A stretch of DNA of 64,000 bases from Arachidicoccus sp. BS20 (GTDB lineage Bacteria; Bacteroidota; Bacteroidia; Chitinophagales; Chitinophagaceae). Position numbers and translations under genes: made by a program. The notes under the pieces are model-generated. The model was given only the letters and a program-made list of their open reading frames with translations. It did no database searches and had not been told where the DNA came from. The stretch is taken from assembly GCF_001659705.1 (NCBI RefSeq), contig NZ_CP015971.1, forward strand, positions 1,736,001-1,800,000. Direction: 5' to 3'. This document shows, piece by piece, positions 44,709-53,962 of the stretch (positions are counted from its first letter, which is position 1; each line of letters begins with the position of its first letter).

Positions 44709-46868
44709 ATGAGACACGGATTGCTTTTAGTAAGTTGTTTACTGTTTATATTTTCCCGCGGCATGGCGCAACGCGAAGCCAACGTTGAAGTTCGGGTCGA
44801 TGCTTCTTCGGGAAACTATACTATTAGTTCAAAAAAATTACATTGGACATTTTCGGGAACTGTCGGACAAGCACTGCAGCAACTCCAGACAACAACAAGT
44901 CGCGACGAAGTCGGCGTTTATGAAAGCTATAAATTTACATGGAATAATGGTCTTTATGCAGGAACAATCCGCCGTTACAAACAATCGCCTGTTGTGATTT
45001 TTACATTGACTTTGCCAAAAGGCACTAATGCTCCGTTGCCAGAATTTCCGAACTTCAATTCATTTCCTGCTTCATTGCATCATTTCAGCTATCACGATGA
45101 TGTTTTTGCTGCGCCTAATTTTTTGTTGAATCACACATCCACTCCATGGTTGTTATTTGACGATGCCAACCGGGCTTGCATAATTTCTCCCGCATCGCAT
45201 TTCATCGTTGCCAAAATGAAAGGCGACGGTGTTCATAAAATTGCAAGCGGACTCAACGAAGAAATACAGCAATATCCCGAAGAATTTAGTTATTCCACTA
45301 TTATGGTATTAGATACAGGCATCCGCAAAAGCTGGAACAATTGGGGAACTGCCCTGCGCAATTTGTATCACAGAAAATATCCGGATAATGATAAAGATTC
45401 TCTTTTAAAATATTTCGGCTACTGGACAGATAATGGCGCCGACTATTACTACAATTACGATACAACAATCGGCTATGTAAACACTTTGCTGAAACTAAAA
45501 AAATACTATCAGCAGCAAGGTATTCCTTTGGGTTATATGCAACTGGACAGTTGGTGGTATGAAAAATCTGTTTACGACCCGGACGGACAACCGATTGCCG
45601 ACCACAAAAACAAAAATCTTCCTTACGGTGCGTGGAATCGCTACGGCGGATTACTGGAATATAAAACAGATTCTTTTTTATTCCCGAAAGGTTTAACCGA
45701 TTTTCAGCAAAAGCTTGGCTTACCGCTGGCTACGCACAACCGTTGGATAGATGCTACAAGCCCGTACATTCAACGATTCAGGATTTCGGGCGTTGCTGCA
45801 ATCGACACAAATTATTGGAAAGAAATAATGAACTACATCCATGCTTCCAATGTAGTTTGCTACGAACAAGATTGGTTAAACTATATTTATAGTAAAACAC
45901 CTAAAATGGCTTCGGATTTAACTGTCGGCGATTTGTTTACCGACGGCATGGCAAACGAAGCAGACAAGCTGGACATACATTTGCAATACTGCATGGCAAT
46001 GCCGCGTTATTTTCTGCAAGGTTTAAAATACAATAACCTTACCACCATACGCACCAGTGAAGACCGCTTTGATCCGGGCAAATGGTATCCCTTTATTTTC
46101 ACATCACAGCTTGCCTACGAAACAGGTGCAATGCCTTGGTGCGATGTATTTAAAAGCAATGAACTGGGCAATATGATACTTTCTGTGTTATCGTCCGGTC
46201 CGGTGGGAACAGGCGATGCAATCGGCAAAGAAAACAAGCACAATATTTTTCTCGCGTGCAGAGAAGACGGTCAGTTGGTTCGCCCCGATATTCCTATTCT
46301 TCCTTTGGATAAGGATTATATTGCATTGGCAAAAAAACAGCAAACGCCGCTGCTCGCTTATACTTATACACAACATCAAAACATTACAACAAATTATCTA
46401 TTTGCATTTTGCAACAAGCGAAATAGCATTAGAACATTTTCTGTCTCTCCTTCCGAAGTGCACATGAAAGGAGAAATTGTGGTATATAACCCGCTTACAG
46501 GAAAGATTGCAGATATGCACACAAGCGGCACAACCACATTTGCAGATTCAATTCCTTCGTCAAATTATACTTATTATATTTTCGCGCCGGTAACTTCATC
46601 GGGCATTGCGTTTTTGGGCGATAAAAATAAAATTGCGGCAACAGGCAAAAAGAGAATCGCATCTATCATTTCCAAAAGAAAGCATTTGAAAATAAAAGTT
46701 CTTTTTGCAACGAACGAAAAACAGGTCGTATTGCAAGGCTATTGCAAAAGCGATATCAAGTCCAACCAGGGAACATTACAAATCAATAATTCAACACATT
46801 TATTCCAACTCATAGTCGATAAACCTGAGAATAAAAATGAGACCGAAATAGTTTTATCAAGAAAATAA
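44709..46868 (+). CDS. glycoside hydrolase-like secreted protein, distantly GH-D clan-like
   Basis: A 719-residue exported protein with a signal peptide ('LLLVSCLLFIFSRGMAQ'). An N-terminal beta-sandwich of about 220 residues is followed by a TIM-barrel-like region: 'KYFGYWTDNGADYYYNYD', 'IPLGYMQLDSWWYEKSVYDPDG', 'LATHNRWI', 'VVCYEQDWLNYIY', 'TIRTSEDRFDP', 'SSGPVGTGDAIGK'. The 'x-x-Q-L-D-S-W-W' strand resembles the 'DDGW'-type strand of alpha-galactosidases and raffinose synthases, and 'CYEQDWLN' could carry the nucleophile Asp. I do not recognise a CAZy family. It follows the PUL regulator by about 100 bp and may act in glycan breakdown. Confidence 0.7.
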   Translation: MRHGLLLVSCLLFIFSRGMAQREANVEVRVDASSGNYTISSKKLHWTFSGTVGQALQQLQTTTSRDEVGVYESYKFTWNNGLYAGTIRRYKQSPVVIFTLTLPKGTNAPLPEFPNFNSFPASLHHFSYHDDVFAAPNFLLNHTSTPWLLFDDANRACIISPASHFIVAKMKGDGVHKIASGLNEEIQQYPEEFSYSTIMVLDTGIRKSWNNWGTALRNLYHRKYPDNDKDSLLKYFGYWTDNGADYYYNYDTTIGYVNTLLKLKKYYQQQGIPLGYMQLDSWWYEKSVYDPDGQPIADHKNKNLPYGAWNRYGGLLEYKTDSFLFPKGLTDFQQKLGLPLATHNRWIDATSPYIQRFRISGVAAIDTNYWKEIMNYIHASNVVCYEQDWLNYIYSKTPKMASDLTVGDLFTDGMANEADKLDIHLQYCMAMPRYFLQGLKYNNLTTIRTSEDRFDPGKWYPFIFTSQLAYETGAMPWCDVFKSNELGNMILSVLSSGPVGTGDAIGKENKHNIFLACREDGQLVRPDIPILPLDKDYIALAKKQQTPLLAYTYTQHQNITTNYLFAFCNKRNSIRTFSVSPSEVHMKGEIVVYNPLTGKIADMHTSGTTTFADSIPSSNYTYYIFAPVTSSGIAFLGDKNKIAATGKKRIASIISKRKHLKIKVLFATNEKQVVLQGYCKSDIKSNQGTLQINNSTHLFQLIVDKPENKNETEIVLSRK

Positions 46869-46875
46869 AAGCGCT

Positions 46876-49254
46876 TTACCTGATAATTTTCAGCTTTGCA
46901 TAATTCAGCATAATTTTCTTTTCGCCGTTCAAATTAAAATTAACTGTTGCAATTCTGTTATGCGCGGCGCCTTCCATTTTTACAACTATTCCGAAACCGA
47001 ATTTTTGATGTTCTACTTTATCGCCTTCGGCTAAGTCGCTTGTATCGCTTGGGACAAATTCGCCCTGCGGTTTATGCTCAATTACTCTTGGTGCAACAGG
47101 CGGCTGCGATGGCAACGAAGATGTAGTTTTTGTTTTAGGAACCGGCGGCGGACCGTATCTTCTTTCCGCTTCGGTTGCACTGTTATTGCGGAAGCCGAAA
47201 GCATTTCCATTGTTCAACCCGCTCGACGTATAAGCACTGCCTCCTGCATTTTTCCTGTCAACTAATTCTTTGGGCATTTCATCTATAAAACGGCTTGGGT
47301 CGTTCTGCACAAGATTGCCAAAACGATAGCGCGTATTGGCATACGTGAGCCAGAGCTTTGATTTGGCACGGGTTACAGCCACATAAAACAATCGGCGTTC
47401 TTCTTCCAATTCCTCTCGCGTATTGATGCTCATTCCGCTTGGAAACAATGTTTCTTCCAGCCCGCCAACGAACACCACAGGAAATTCCAAACCTTTAGCT
47501 GCATGTATCGTCATCAGTTTTACAACATCGCCTGTCCCATCGTCTTTATCGGCATCTGTCAATAAAGTAATTTGCTGCAAATACACGCCGAGCGATTGCG
47601 CGTTCTTGGTGTCTTCGGTACTTACATTATCAATCAAAATGCCGTCTTCATCGATTTGCGAAAGCGAATCTTGCGTATCAACCCACTCACGAATAGAGTT
47701 CAGTAATTCCTGCACGTTCTCATAACGTGCCAACCCTTCCGTAGTTTTATCGCTGAACAATTCTTTTATCAAACCTGTATGTTTGCCCATTTCCGTTGCT
47801 ACTTCAAAGGCATTTTTTTCTTTTAATAAAGATTGAAAATAACGAATCATGGTAACGAAGTTTTTAATCGATTCCAAGCCGCCGCCTTTCGCGCCAAATT
47901 CGCCTGCGCGTTCCAGCGTTTCCCAAAGCGTGATGTTACTTTCATTGGCAATGGTTTGCAATTTTTCCATTGTGGTTTTGCCGATGCCGCGCACAGGATA
48001 ATTGATAATTCTTTTCAACGCTTCCTCGTCGCGCGTGTTGCCAATGACGCGCAAGTATGCAATAAAATCTTTGATTTCTTTTCGTTGATAAAAGCTCAAG
48101 CCGCCGTAAATTTTGTACGGAATACCCGCTCGACGCAGGTTTTCTTCATACGAGCGGCTTTGCGCATTGGTTCTGTACAAAATAGAAAAATCGCTGTTGT
48201 TGTAATGATTGCGAAGCTTTTGTTCCTGAATGGTTGAGGCGACAAATTTACCTTCATCATTGTCAGTCATTGTGCGGACGAGATAAATTTTTTCGCCGTC
48301 GGAATTGTCTGTCCACAAGGCTTTCGGTATTTGTCCTTTATTGTTTTGAATCACGGCGTTCGCAACATTCAAGATGCTTTTTGTACTGCGGTAATTCTGT
48401 TCCAGCTTTACCACTTTTACATCGTCATAATCTTTTTGGAACTGTAAAATATTTTCAATCGTAGCCCCGCGAAAACTGTAAATGCTTTGCGCGTCATCGC
48501 CCACTACGCAAATATTTTCGTGTGCCGCAGCCAGCAATTTCGTAATTTGATACTGCACGGGATTTGTGTCCTGATACTCATCAATCAATACATATTTAAA
48601 CTTGTGCTGAAACTTGTGTAGCACTTCGGGAAACGTGTTCAGGAGTTCATACATTTTCAGCAATAAATCGTCAAAATCCATTGCGCCGTTTTTGAAGCAA
48701 CGCTTCGCGTAAGCTTCGTAAATTTTCGCAATCGCCGGACGGTTGGCGCGCATATCTTCCTGCTGAATGTAATAATCTTCGGCGTATTGCAAAGGTCCGA
48801 TTAATGAGTTTTTTGCTTGGGAAATTCTGCTCGCAACGATATTCGGCTTATAATGTTTTTCGTCCAGTTCCATTTCTTTGATAACGGTTTTCAGTACGCT
48901 TTTACTGTCGTCGCCATCGTAAATTGTAAAGCTGTTCGGATAACCCAAACGATGTGCTTCGCCACGCAAAATGCGCGCAAACACACTATGAAACGTACCG
49001 ATGTATAAATTTCGTGCTTCGTGATTTCCCAACATTTTTTCGATACGCTCTTTCATTTCCGCCGCAGCTTTGTTGGTAAATGTAAGCGCGAGAATATTGA
49101 AAGCATCCACGCCCTGCGCCATCAAATGGGCAATGCGTGTAGTTAAAACTTTTGTTTTGCCGCTACCCGCTCCTGCGACAATCATCAATGGTCCGTTGAT
49201 GTGCGTGGCGGCTTCGTATTGTTGCTCGTTCAGTCCTTTTAAATAGTCTTGCAT
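46876..49254 (-). CDS. ATP-dependent DNA helicase UvrD/PcrA
   Basis: A 792-residue superfamily 1A 3'-5' helicase. Motifs in order: Q motif 'LNEQQYEAATHINGPLM', I 'VAGAGSGKTKVLTTR', Ia 'ILALTFTNKAAAEMKERI', II 'VLIDEYQDTNPVQY', III 'ICVVGDDAQSIYSFRGA', IV 'VVKLEQNYRST', V 'VKLMTIHAAKGLEFPVVFV' and VI 'EERRLFYVAVTRAKSKL'. The C-terminus 'AEGDKVEHQKFGFGIVVKMEG' is the PcrA/UvrD Tudor-like domain that contacts RNA polymerase. All catalytic motifs are intact; role in repair and replication-transcription conflict is known for the family. It converges with the GH-like gene 7 bp away. Confidence 0.96.
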   Translation of the reverse strand: MQDYLKGLNEQQYEAATHINGPLMIVAGAGSGKTKVLTTRIAHLMAQGVDAFNILALTFTNKAAAEMKERIEKMLGNHEARNLYIGTFHSVFARILRGEAHRLGYPNSFTIYDGDDSKSVLKTVIKEMELDEKHYKPNIVASRISQAKNSLIGPLQYAEDYYIQQEDMRANRPAIAKIYEAYAKRCFKNGAMDFDDLLLKMYELLNTFPEVLHKFQHKFKYVLIDEYQDTNPVQYQITKLLAAAHENICVVGDDAQSIYSFRGATIENILQFQKDYDDVKVVKLEQNYRSTKSILNVANAVIQNNKGQIPKALWTDNSDGEKIYLVRTMTDNDEGKFVASTIQEQKLRNHYNNSDFSILYRTNAQSRSYEENLRRAGIPYKIYGGLSFYQRKEIKDFIAYLRVIGNTRDEEALKRIINYPVRGIGKTTMEKLQTIANESNITLWETLERAGEFGAKGGGLESIKNFVTMIRYFQSLLKEKNAFEVATEMGKHTGLIKELFSDKTTEGLARYENVQELLNSIREWVDTQDSLSQIDEDGILIDNVSTEDTKNAQSLGVYLQQITLLTDADKDDGTGDVVKLMTIHAAKGLEFPVVFVGGLEETLFPSGMSINTREELEEERRLFYVAVTRAKSKLWLTYANTRYRFGNLVQNDPSRFIDEMPKELVDRKNAGGSAYTSSGLNNGNAFGFRNNSATEAERRYGPPPVPKTKTTSSLPSQPPVAPRVIEHKPQGEFVPSDTSDLAEGDKVEHQKFGFGIVVKMEGAAHNRIATVNFNLNGEKKIMLNYAKLKIIR

Positions 49255-49348
49255 AAGGCGTGCAAGTTACAAAAAGCGAGAGGGAAATTGAGGGATGATT
49301 TTGAGAAGTAAGATTTATTTTTCTTTAAAAATTTGTTTTGATTTATGA

Positions 49349-49684
<336 letters not shown>

Positions 49685-49782
49685 TAGAAGTATTGTGATG
49701 AATTGTTTTTTGTTGAACTATTAAGCATTTTACCTATGCACGTGAGCCGGCAAAATTTGTGAAACCTTTCCAGGTCCGCTCA

Positions 49783-49798
49783 TGGCAAGTTTTTTGCG
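49783..49798 (+). promoter_or_regulatory. second sigma-54-like element
   Basis: TGGCAAG-tttt-TTGCG, with GG and GC 10 bp apart, about 100 bp after the Lmo0937-type stop and in the same orientation as the first box. Downstream, an ATG at 49823 opens a 29-codon frame ('MKRKIAYINITDGSSTTF...') of unknown reality. The rest of 49685-49927 shows no gene. Confidence 0.35.
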
Positions 49799-49927
49799 AG
49801 CGATACAACTCGATTCCTTCTTATGAAGCGAAAGATTGCATACATAAATATTACAGATGGTTCTTCCACAACATTTAATTTTCTTCATGATTGGAAGTGT
49901 ATGAAATCTTAAAACATTGAATTACTT

Positions 49928-51271
49928 TTATTTCAACATATCCAAGATTCCTTCATTTTGGATAATAAGCATACCCTGACGGTCTTCCGTGATACCTTCG
50001 GTTAATGTGTACGGATAGCGCGGCGTGCTGCCTTCCATCTCCGTCGGCATGTAACCAAATTGAATATTCATGTTGTTTTGTAGGGCTTCCCCTACTTCGA
50101 TGATGTGTGTAGAAATGATGAATAAACAATCCCGGTATTTCGAAAACGCTTTCGTTACTTCCAATGTGCCTTCGTAAGCATCCTTCACATTCGTACCCTT
50201 GAACAGCTCATCAAACATTACCAATAAGCTCTTCTTTTGGGATACCAATTCCGCTGCCTGCTTTACCCGCAATACTTCCGCATAAAAATGACTGTAACCC
50301 AGACTGATGTTGTCAGGCACATTTATCGAACTGAACAAGCCGTCTTTTACCGTAAAACACATCTCGTCCGCTGCTACCGGAAAACCGCAGTGCGCCAGAT
50401 AAAGGTTTATGCCGATGCTTTTCATCAGCGTACTTTTGCCTGCCATGTTCGCTCCCGTGAGAAAAAGAAGGTTGTGTTCCCGGTTGAAGGTTATGTCGTT
50501 TCCAACAGCATTTTTTAATGCAGGATGCCTTAGCCCTTTTACCTTTAGTTCATTGCCTTCCTTTGGTTTGGCTTCGGCATACGTAAAGTTCCTATCTTCG
50601 GCTACGCTCCCTACCGCCATGAAGACATCCAGCTCGTAAATAAACTGCAAAACAACTTCCATGTCTTTCCGCTTTGTGTGCGTCAGCAGCCGGTCAAAAT
50701 AAGCAGTGTCTTTTACGGAGAGGTCTTCTTTTTTTTCTCCTTCTTTTTCTCCTTTTTTCCCGGAAAGCAACCGCAGTTTCGTGATGTCTTTGTCTGTAAG
50801 AATGGTTTGGACTTCCCTTATCTTTTCTTCGTAAGGATTGTCCTGCATATTCATATCTTCTGTGAGAAAACCGTATAGCAGTTGCAGCACCGTTGCCGCT
50901 GCGGTCAGTCCTTTTGCCTGTAAGCCGTACGCTTCGTCATGCACTAATGACGATAACGCCTTTCTCTTTAGCGTGGAGAACATACTGCCGACAGTCGTTT
51001 TACTGCCGCCGCCGTCTAAACGGTTGGAGAACAGCTCTACCTGTTCCCGCTCTAAGGGAAAACGGTAGCCGCTTTGCTGAAAGTACCGGAAAACGGTTGC
51101 CCTCCGGTTGATTTGCTCTTCGTCCGTCAGCGGCGTTTTCAGCAGCTTTTCCAGCAATTGTTCCCCGCCGGGTGTATGTGTCCGGTTGAATAGTGCATAC
51201 ACCGAACCGGACTGGTACCTGCCTAAAAGATTGAGCTCGTCCGTCGTTTGCTTATCGGTTATAAAAGACAT
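49928..51271 (-). CDS. MutS-related domain V ATPase (tandem copy 1)
   Basis: A 447-residue MutS-like protein lacking the mismatch-recognition domain I. It keeps the helical core (lever/clamp region) and domain V with Walker A 'LFLTGANMAGKSTLMKSIG', Walker B 'LLVMFDELFKGTNVKD' and 'CLFIISTHIIEVGEAL'. Residues near 155-180 hold a Lys/Glu/Gly-rich insert ('SGKKGEKEGEKKEDLSVKD') that looks low-complexity. Such short MutS relatives are common in Bacteroidota; their substrate is not established. It lies 53 bp after a related gene on the same strand, so the pair probably arose by tandem duplication. Confidence 0.85.
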   Translation of the reverse strand: MSFITDKQTTDELNLLGRYQSGSVYALFNRTHTPGGEQLLEKLLKTPLTDEEQINRRATVFRYFQQSGYRFPLEREQVELFSNRLDGGGSKTTVGSMFSTLKRKALSSLVHDEAYGLQAKGLTAAATVLQLLYGFLTEDMNMQDNPYEEKIREVQTILTDKDITKLRLLSGKKGEKEGEKKEDLSVKDTAYFDRLLTHTKRKDMEVVLQFIYELDVFMAVGSVAEDRNFTYAEAKPKEGNELKVKGLRHPALKNAVGNDITFNREHNLLFLTGANMAGKSTLMKSIGINLYLAHCGFPVAADEMCFTVKDGLFSSINVPDNISLGYSHFYAEVLRVKQAAELVSQKKSLLVMFDELFKGTNVKDAYEGTLEVTKAFSKYRDCLFIISTHIIEVGEALQNNMNIQFGYMPTEMEGSTPRYPYTLTEGITEDRQGMLIIQNEGILDMLK

Positions 51272-51324
51272 TTTCTAAATGAATAATGAGTAATGAATAA
51301 TTGAAGCGGATAAGGGATAATTGT

Positions 51325-52680
51325 TTACGGTCGATTGTCCATTGTTAATTGCCCGGCGGCATTCTTTTCCAGCATCTCTATGATACCTTCATTGCGGATG
51401 ATGACCATCCCGTGGCGGTCTGCCGTGATGCCTTCTTCCAGCTTGTAGGTATAGACGGGGTTGTGCCCCTCCATCTTCGTGGGAAGGTATTGGTATTGGA
51501 TATGATTCGTTTGTTGTTGTAAGATGTCCCCGGCTTCAATGATATGCGTGGAGATGATGAACAAACTGCCCGTCTTTTTGGCGAACCCTTCGACTACAGC
51601 TACCGTGGCTTCCCCGGCATCTTTCACGTTCGTTCCCCTAAACAGTTCATCGAACAACACGAACAGTCTTTTGCCGGCGTGCAGTTCCTGTGCTACTTTT
51701 TTTACCCTCAGTACTTCTGCGTAAAAATGGCTGGCGCCCATCCCGAGGTTGTCCGGCAGGTTGATGGTGGAGAACATGCCTTCCAGCGGCGTGAACGTCA
51801 TTTCCTTTGCAGCTACCGCGAAACCGCAATGCGCCAGATAAACAGCAATCCCCACGCTTTTCATAAACGTGCTCTTGCCTGCCATGTTCGCCCCTGTGAG
51901 AAAGACGACATTATGCTCTTCGTCTATCGTGATATCGTTGCCTTTGGCATTGGCTACAGCAGGGTGTTTCACGTCTTTCAGCTGAAGGCTTGTTGCATTG
52001 CCCTCTGCATATTTTGCTGCCGCAAAATTCCACCCGTGTTCTTTGGCAGTTTGACCCACGGAAAGGTAAGCATCCACACAATACATATAGTGCAGCAGCC
52101 TTTTGGATTCCTTGTAGTGCCGGAAGCGCAGGATGTTGTCATAAGCAACGAGCTTGTCCTGCGGCAGCTTGCCTTGGGTGTTCTCCGATAACAGCGGAAC
52201 AAAAGCTGCTTCCGACAAGAGGGCTTCTATATTTTTTCTTTCTTCCGAATAATCCTTGTTGTGCAGGGCAGCTTCCCCCTGTATAAAAGCGTTCAGCTGT
52301 TGCAGCAGCCTTGTCAGCGAGCTGATGCCTTTAACAATCGTTTTATAGCCTGTATCTGCCGCTACCAACCCGGACAGCTTCTGCCCCAGGCTTTGCTGCT
52401 GTGCCGTCAGACGCGTGCGCTCGTCACGCTCCGACAAGTACTGCTCCGCCCCATCGAACAGCTCTCTGTTAAACGGAAAAGATGTGCCCGCTGCCCCGAA
52501 GTACCGAATAATGCCCGTGCGGCGGTTGATGCTGTCCGCATTATCCAAAGGATAACGAAGCCATTCTTCCAGCACCGCTCCACCGCCACGCGTGAAAGAA
52601 CGGTCATACATACCAAAAATACCACCGCCCTTTCCAAATATACCTAAATCAACTAACGTCTGATTATCTGTAGAAAACAT
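51325..52680 (-). CDS. MutS-related domain V ATPase (tandem copy 2)
   Basis: A 451-residue paralogue of the gene downstream. The N-terminus ('DNQTLVDLGIFGKGGGIFGMYDRSFTRGGGAVLEEWL') aligns with that of copy 1, and the ATPase motifs are alike: 'VFLTGANMAGKSTFMKSVG', 'LFVLFDELFRGTNVKDAGEA' and 'SLFIISTHIIEAGDIL'. It has no domain I. The upstream neighbour is the truncated GldG-like gene, 31 bp away. Codon use is more GC-rich than in the surrounding genes. Role unknown; heterodimer with copy 1 is possible. Confidence 0.85.
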   Translation of the reverse strand: MFSTDNQTLVDLGIFGKGGGIFGMYDRSFTRGGGAVLEEWLRYPLDNADSINRRTGIIRYFGAAGTSFPFNRELFDGAEQYLSERDERTRLTAQQQSLGQKLSGLVAADTGYKTIVKGISSLTRLLQQLNAFIQGEAALHNKDYSEERKNIEALLSEAAFVPLLSENTQGKLPQDKLVAYDNILRFRHYKESKRLLHYMYCVDAYLSVGQTAKEHGWNFAAAKYAEGNATSLQLKDVKHPAVANAKGNDITIDEEHNVVFLTGANMAGKSTFMKSVGIAVYLAHCGFAVAAKEMTFTPLEGMFSTINLPDNLGMGASHFYAEVLRVKKVAQELHAGKRLFVLFDELFRGTNVKDAGEATVAVVEGFAKKTGSLFIISTHIIEAGDILQQQTNHIQYQYLPTKMEGHNPVYTYKLEEGITADRHGMVIIRNEGIIEMLEKNAAGQLTMDNRP

Positions 52681-52711
52681 CAGTATCCTATTTTTTTAAA
52701 AACAAAGAATT

Positions 52712-53962
52712 TTATTTACGCTTCCGGCGAATCAATAAAATAGAACCGAAGATGAGTAAAATACATGGCAATACCCAAAGGAAAATAATCTTCAATACAG
52801 CTACTCCTTTATCAGAAAGGTTTAAATGATTATCCTTCGATTTTGGCCTGGTTGTATCTATCGGAAACTGACCGTATGTGAACCAGCCGAACAATGCCGT
52901 GCTCAACTGAAAGTTGGCCGTTCGTATGTTATTTCGACTTAATTCTGCATTGCTCATCATATCGGCATCGCCTGTTACGATGATACGCTGCTCTTTCCCG
53001 CGAATATTTCTTGTAAGGGCAATCACTGTTGGAAATCTTTCTTTTACATCTCCTAGCTCAGGATTGTAAGTAACCGCGGCGGAATCAAGCGCAAAACTAC
53101 CTTTCTTCAGCCAGCTTCTGGAACTATCCGTCATCAGCAACGGGCTTACTTTGAATCCGTTCGTATCACTATAAGACAAGGCTGCAACGCCTGACATAGA
53201 AACCCGGATGCTGTCCTCAAAAACACGTTGTAACGACTTTGAAATGCCTGCCGCATTCTGCGTAAGGTATGGCAACACGAGGTTCGGTGCATATTCTGAA
53301 CTCTGTTGTACCAGTTGCCCGTCCAGCAACTGAACACCCAGCGTTTTTAATAATGGATTTAAGATATCTTGTTTGCCCGGTTCTCCCATAATCATCAGAT
53401 TGCCCCCACTATTGATATATGATTGTAACTCATTAAATGCAGTTGGGGTAAAAGCGGTCTTTGGGTCGGCAATCACAAGCGCAGTGATGCCGGAAGAAAG
53501 ATTTGTATTACTATTTAATGATACCGTATCTATATCAAATCCCTGATTAATGAATGCATAACGGAACGGTTTTTCGCTGGTCAGCACTTCATAATCCCTG
53601 TCGCCTATTTTTTGCGGGCTTCGTTCAAGGTCTCCCGTAAGAAAATCAATCTTAGGCAATTGAACGGTTAGACGCTTTAAAGCTGCCGACACTTCCGTTT
53701 CAGAAGGATAAACAATAAAATCATTGAACAAACGAAGAAAAGTAGTCCGTCCTTTGTATTTCAATTGCATTACATACCTGTTGCCTTCCGGGCGGAGGTT
53801 AATTTCTTTATGAATTTCCGCCGGTGTCTTAAATTCTTTTATATCCATCTTAAACACTTTGGCGTAGCGTTCCGCTATTTCCTTAATAGACTTACCGGGA
53901 TTGTACTTATAGAAATTCTTATCAAAAGTACTGTCGTAATAATAAATATACTCGTGGTGCAT
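52712..53962 (-). pseudogene. GldG-family ABC transporter auxiliary protein, 5'-truncated by an IS
   Basis: A 416-residue C-terminal fragment of a Gldg-family (ABC-2 permease/auxiliary) protein. The body shows 'YYYDSTFDKNFYKYNPGKS', 'LPKIDFLTGDLERSPQKIGDRDY', 'VIADPKTAFTPTAFNELQSYINSGGNLMIMGEPG' and one C-terminal TM helix ('IIFLWVLPCILLIFGSILLI') plus a basic tail. Complete family members have an N-terminal membrane region, often a fused permease. Here the first codons (M-H-H-E) come from the IS terminal repeat, and the sequence beyond the IS does not continue the gene. The ATG overlaps the transposase stop (TAATG), so coupled translation of the fragment is possible. The partner ABC genes are absent from the window. 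Confidence 0.8.
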
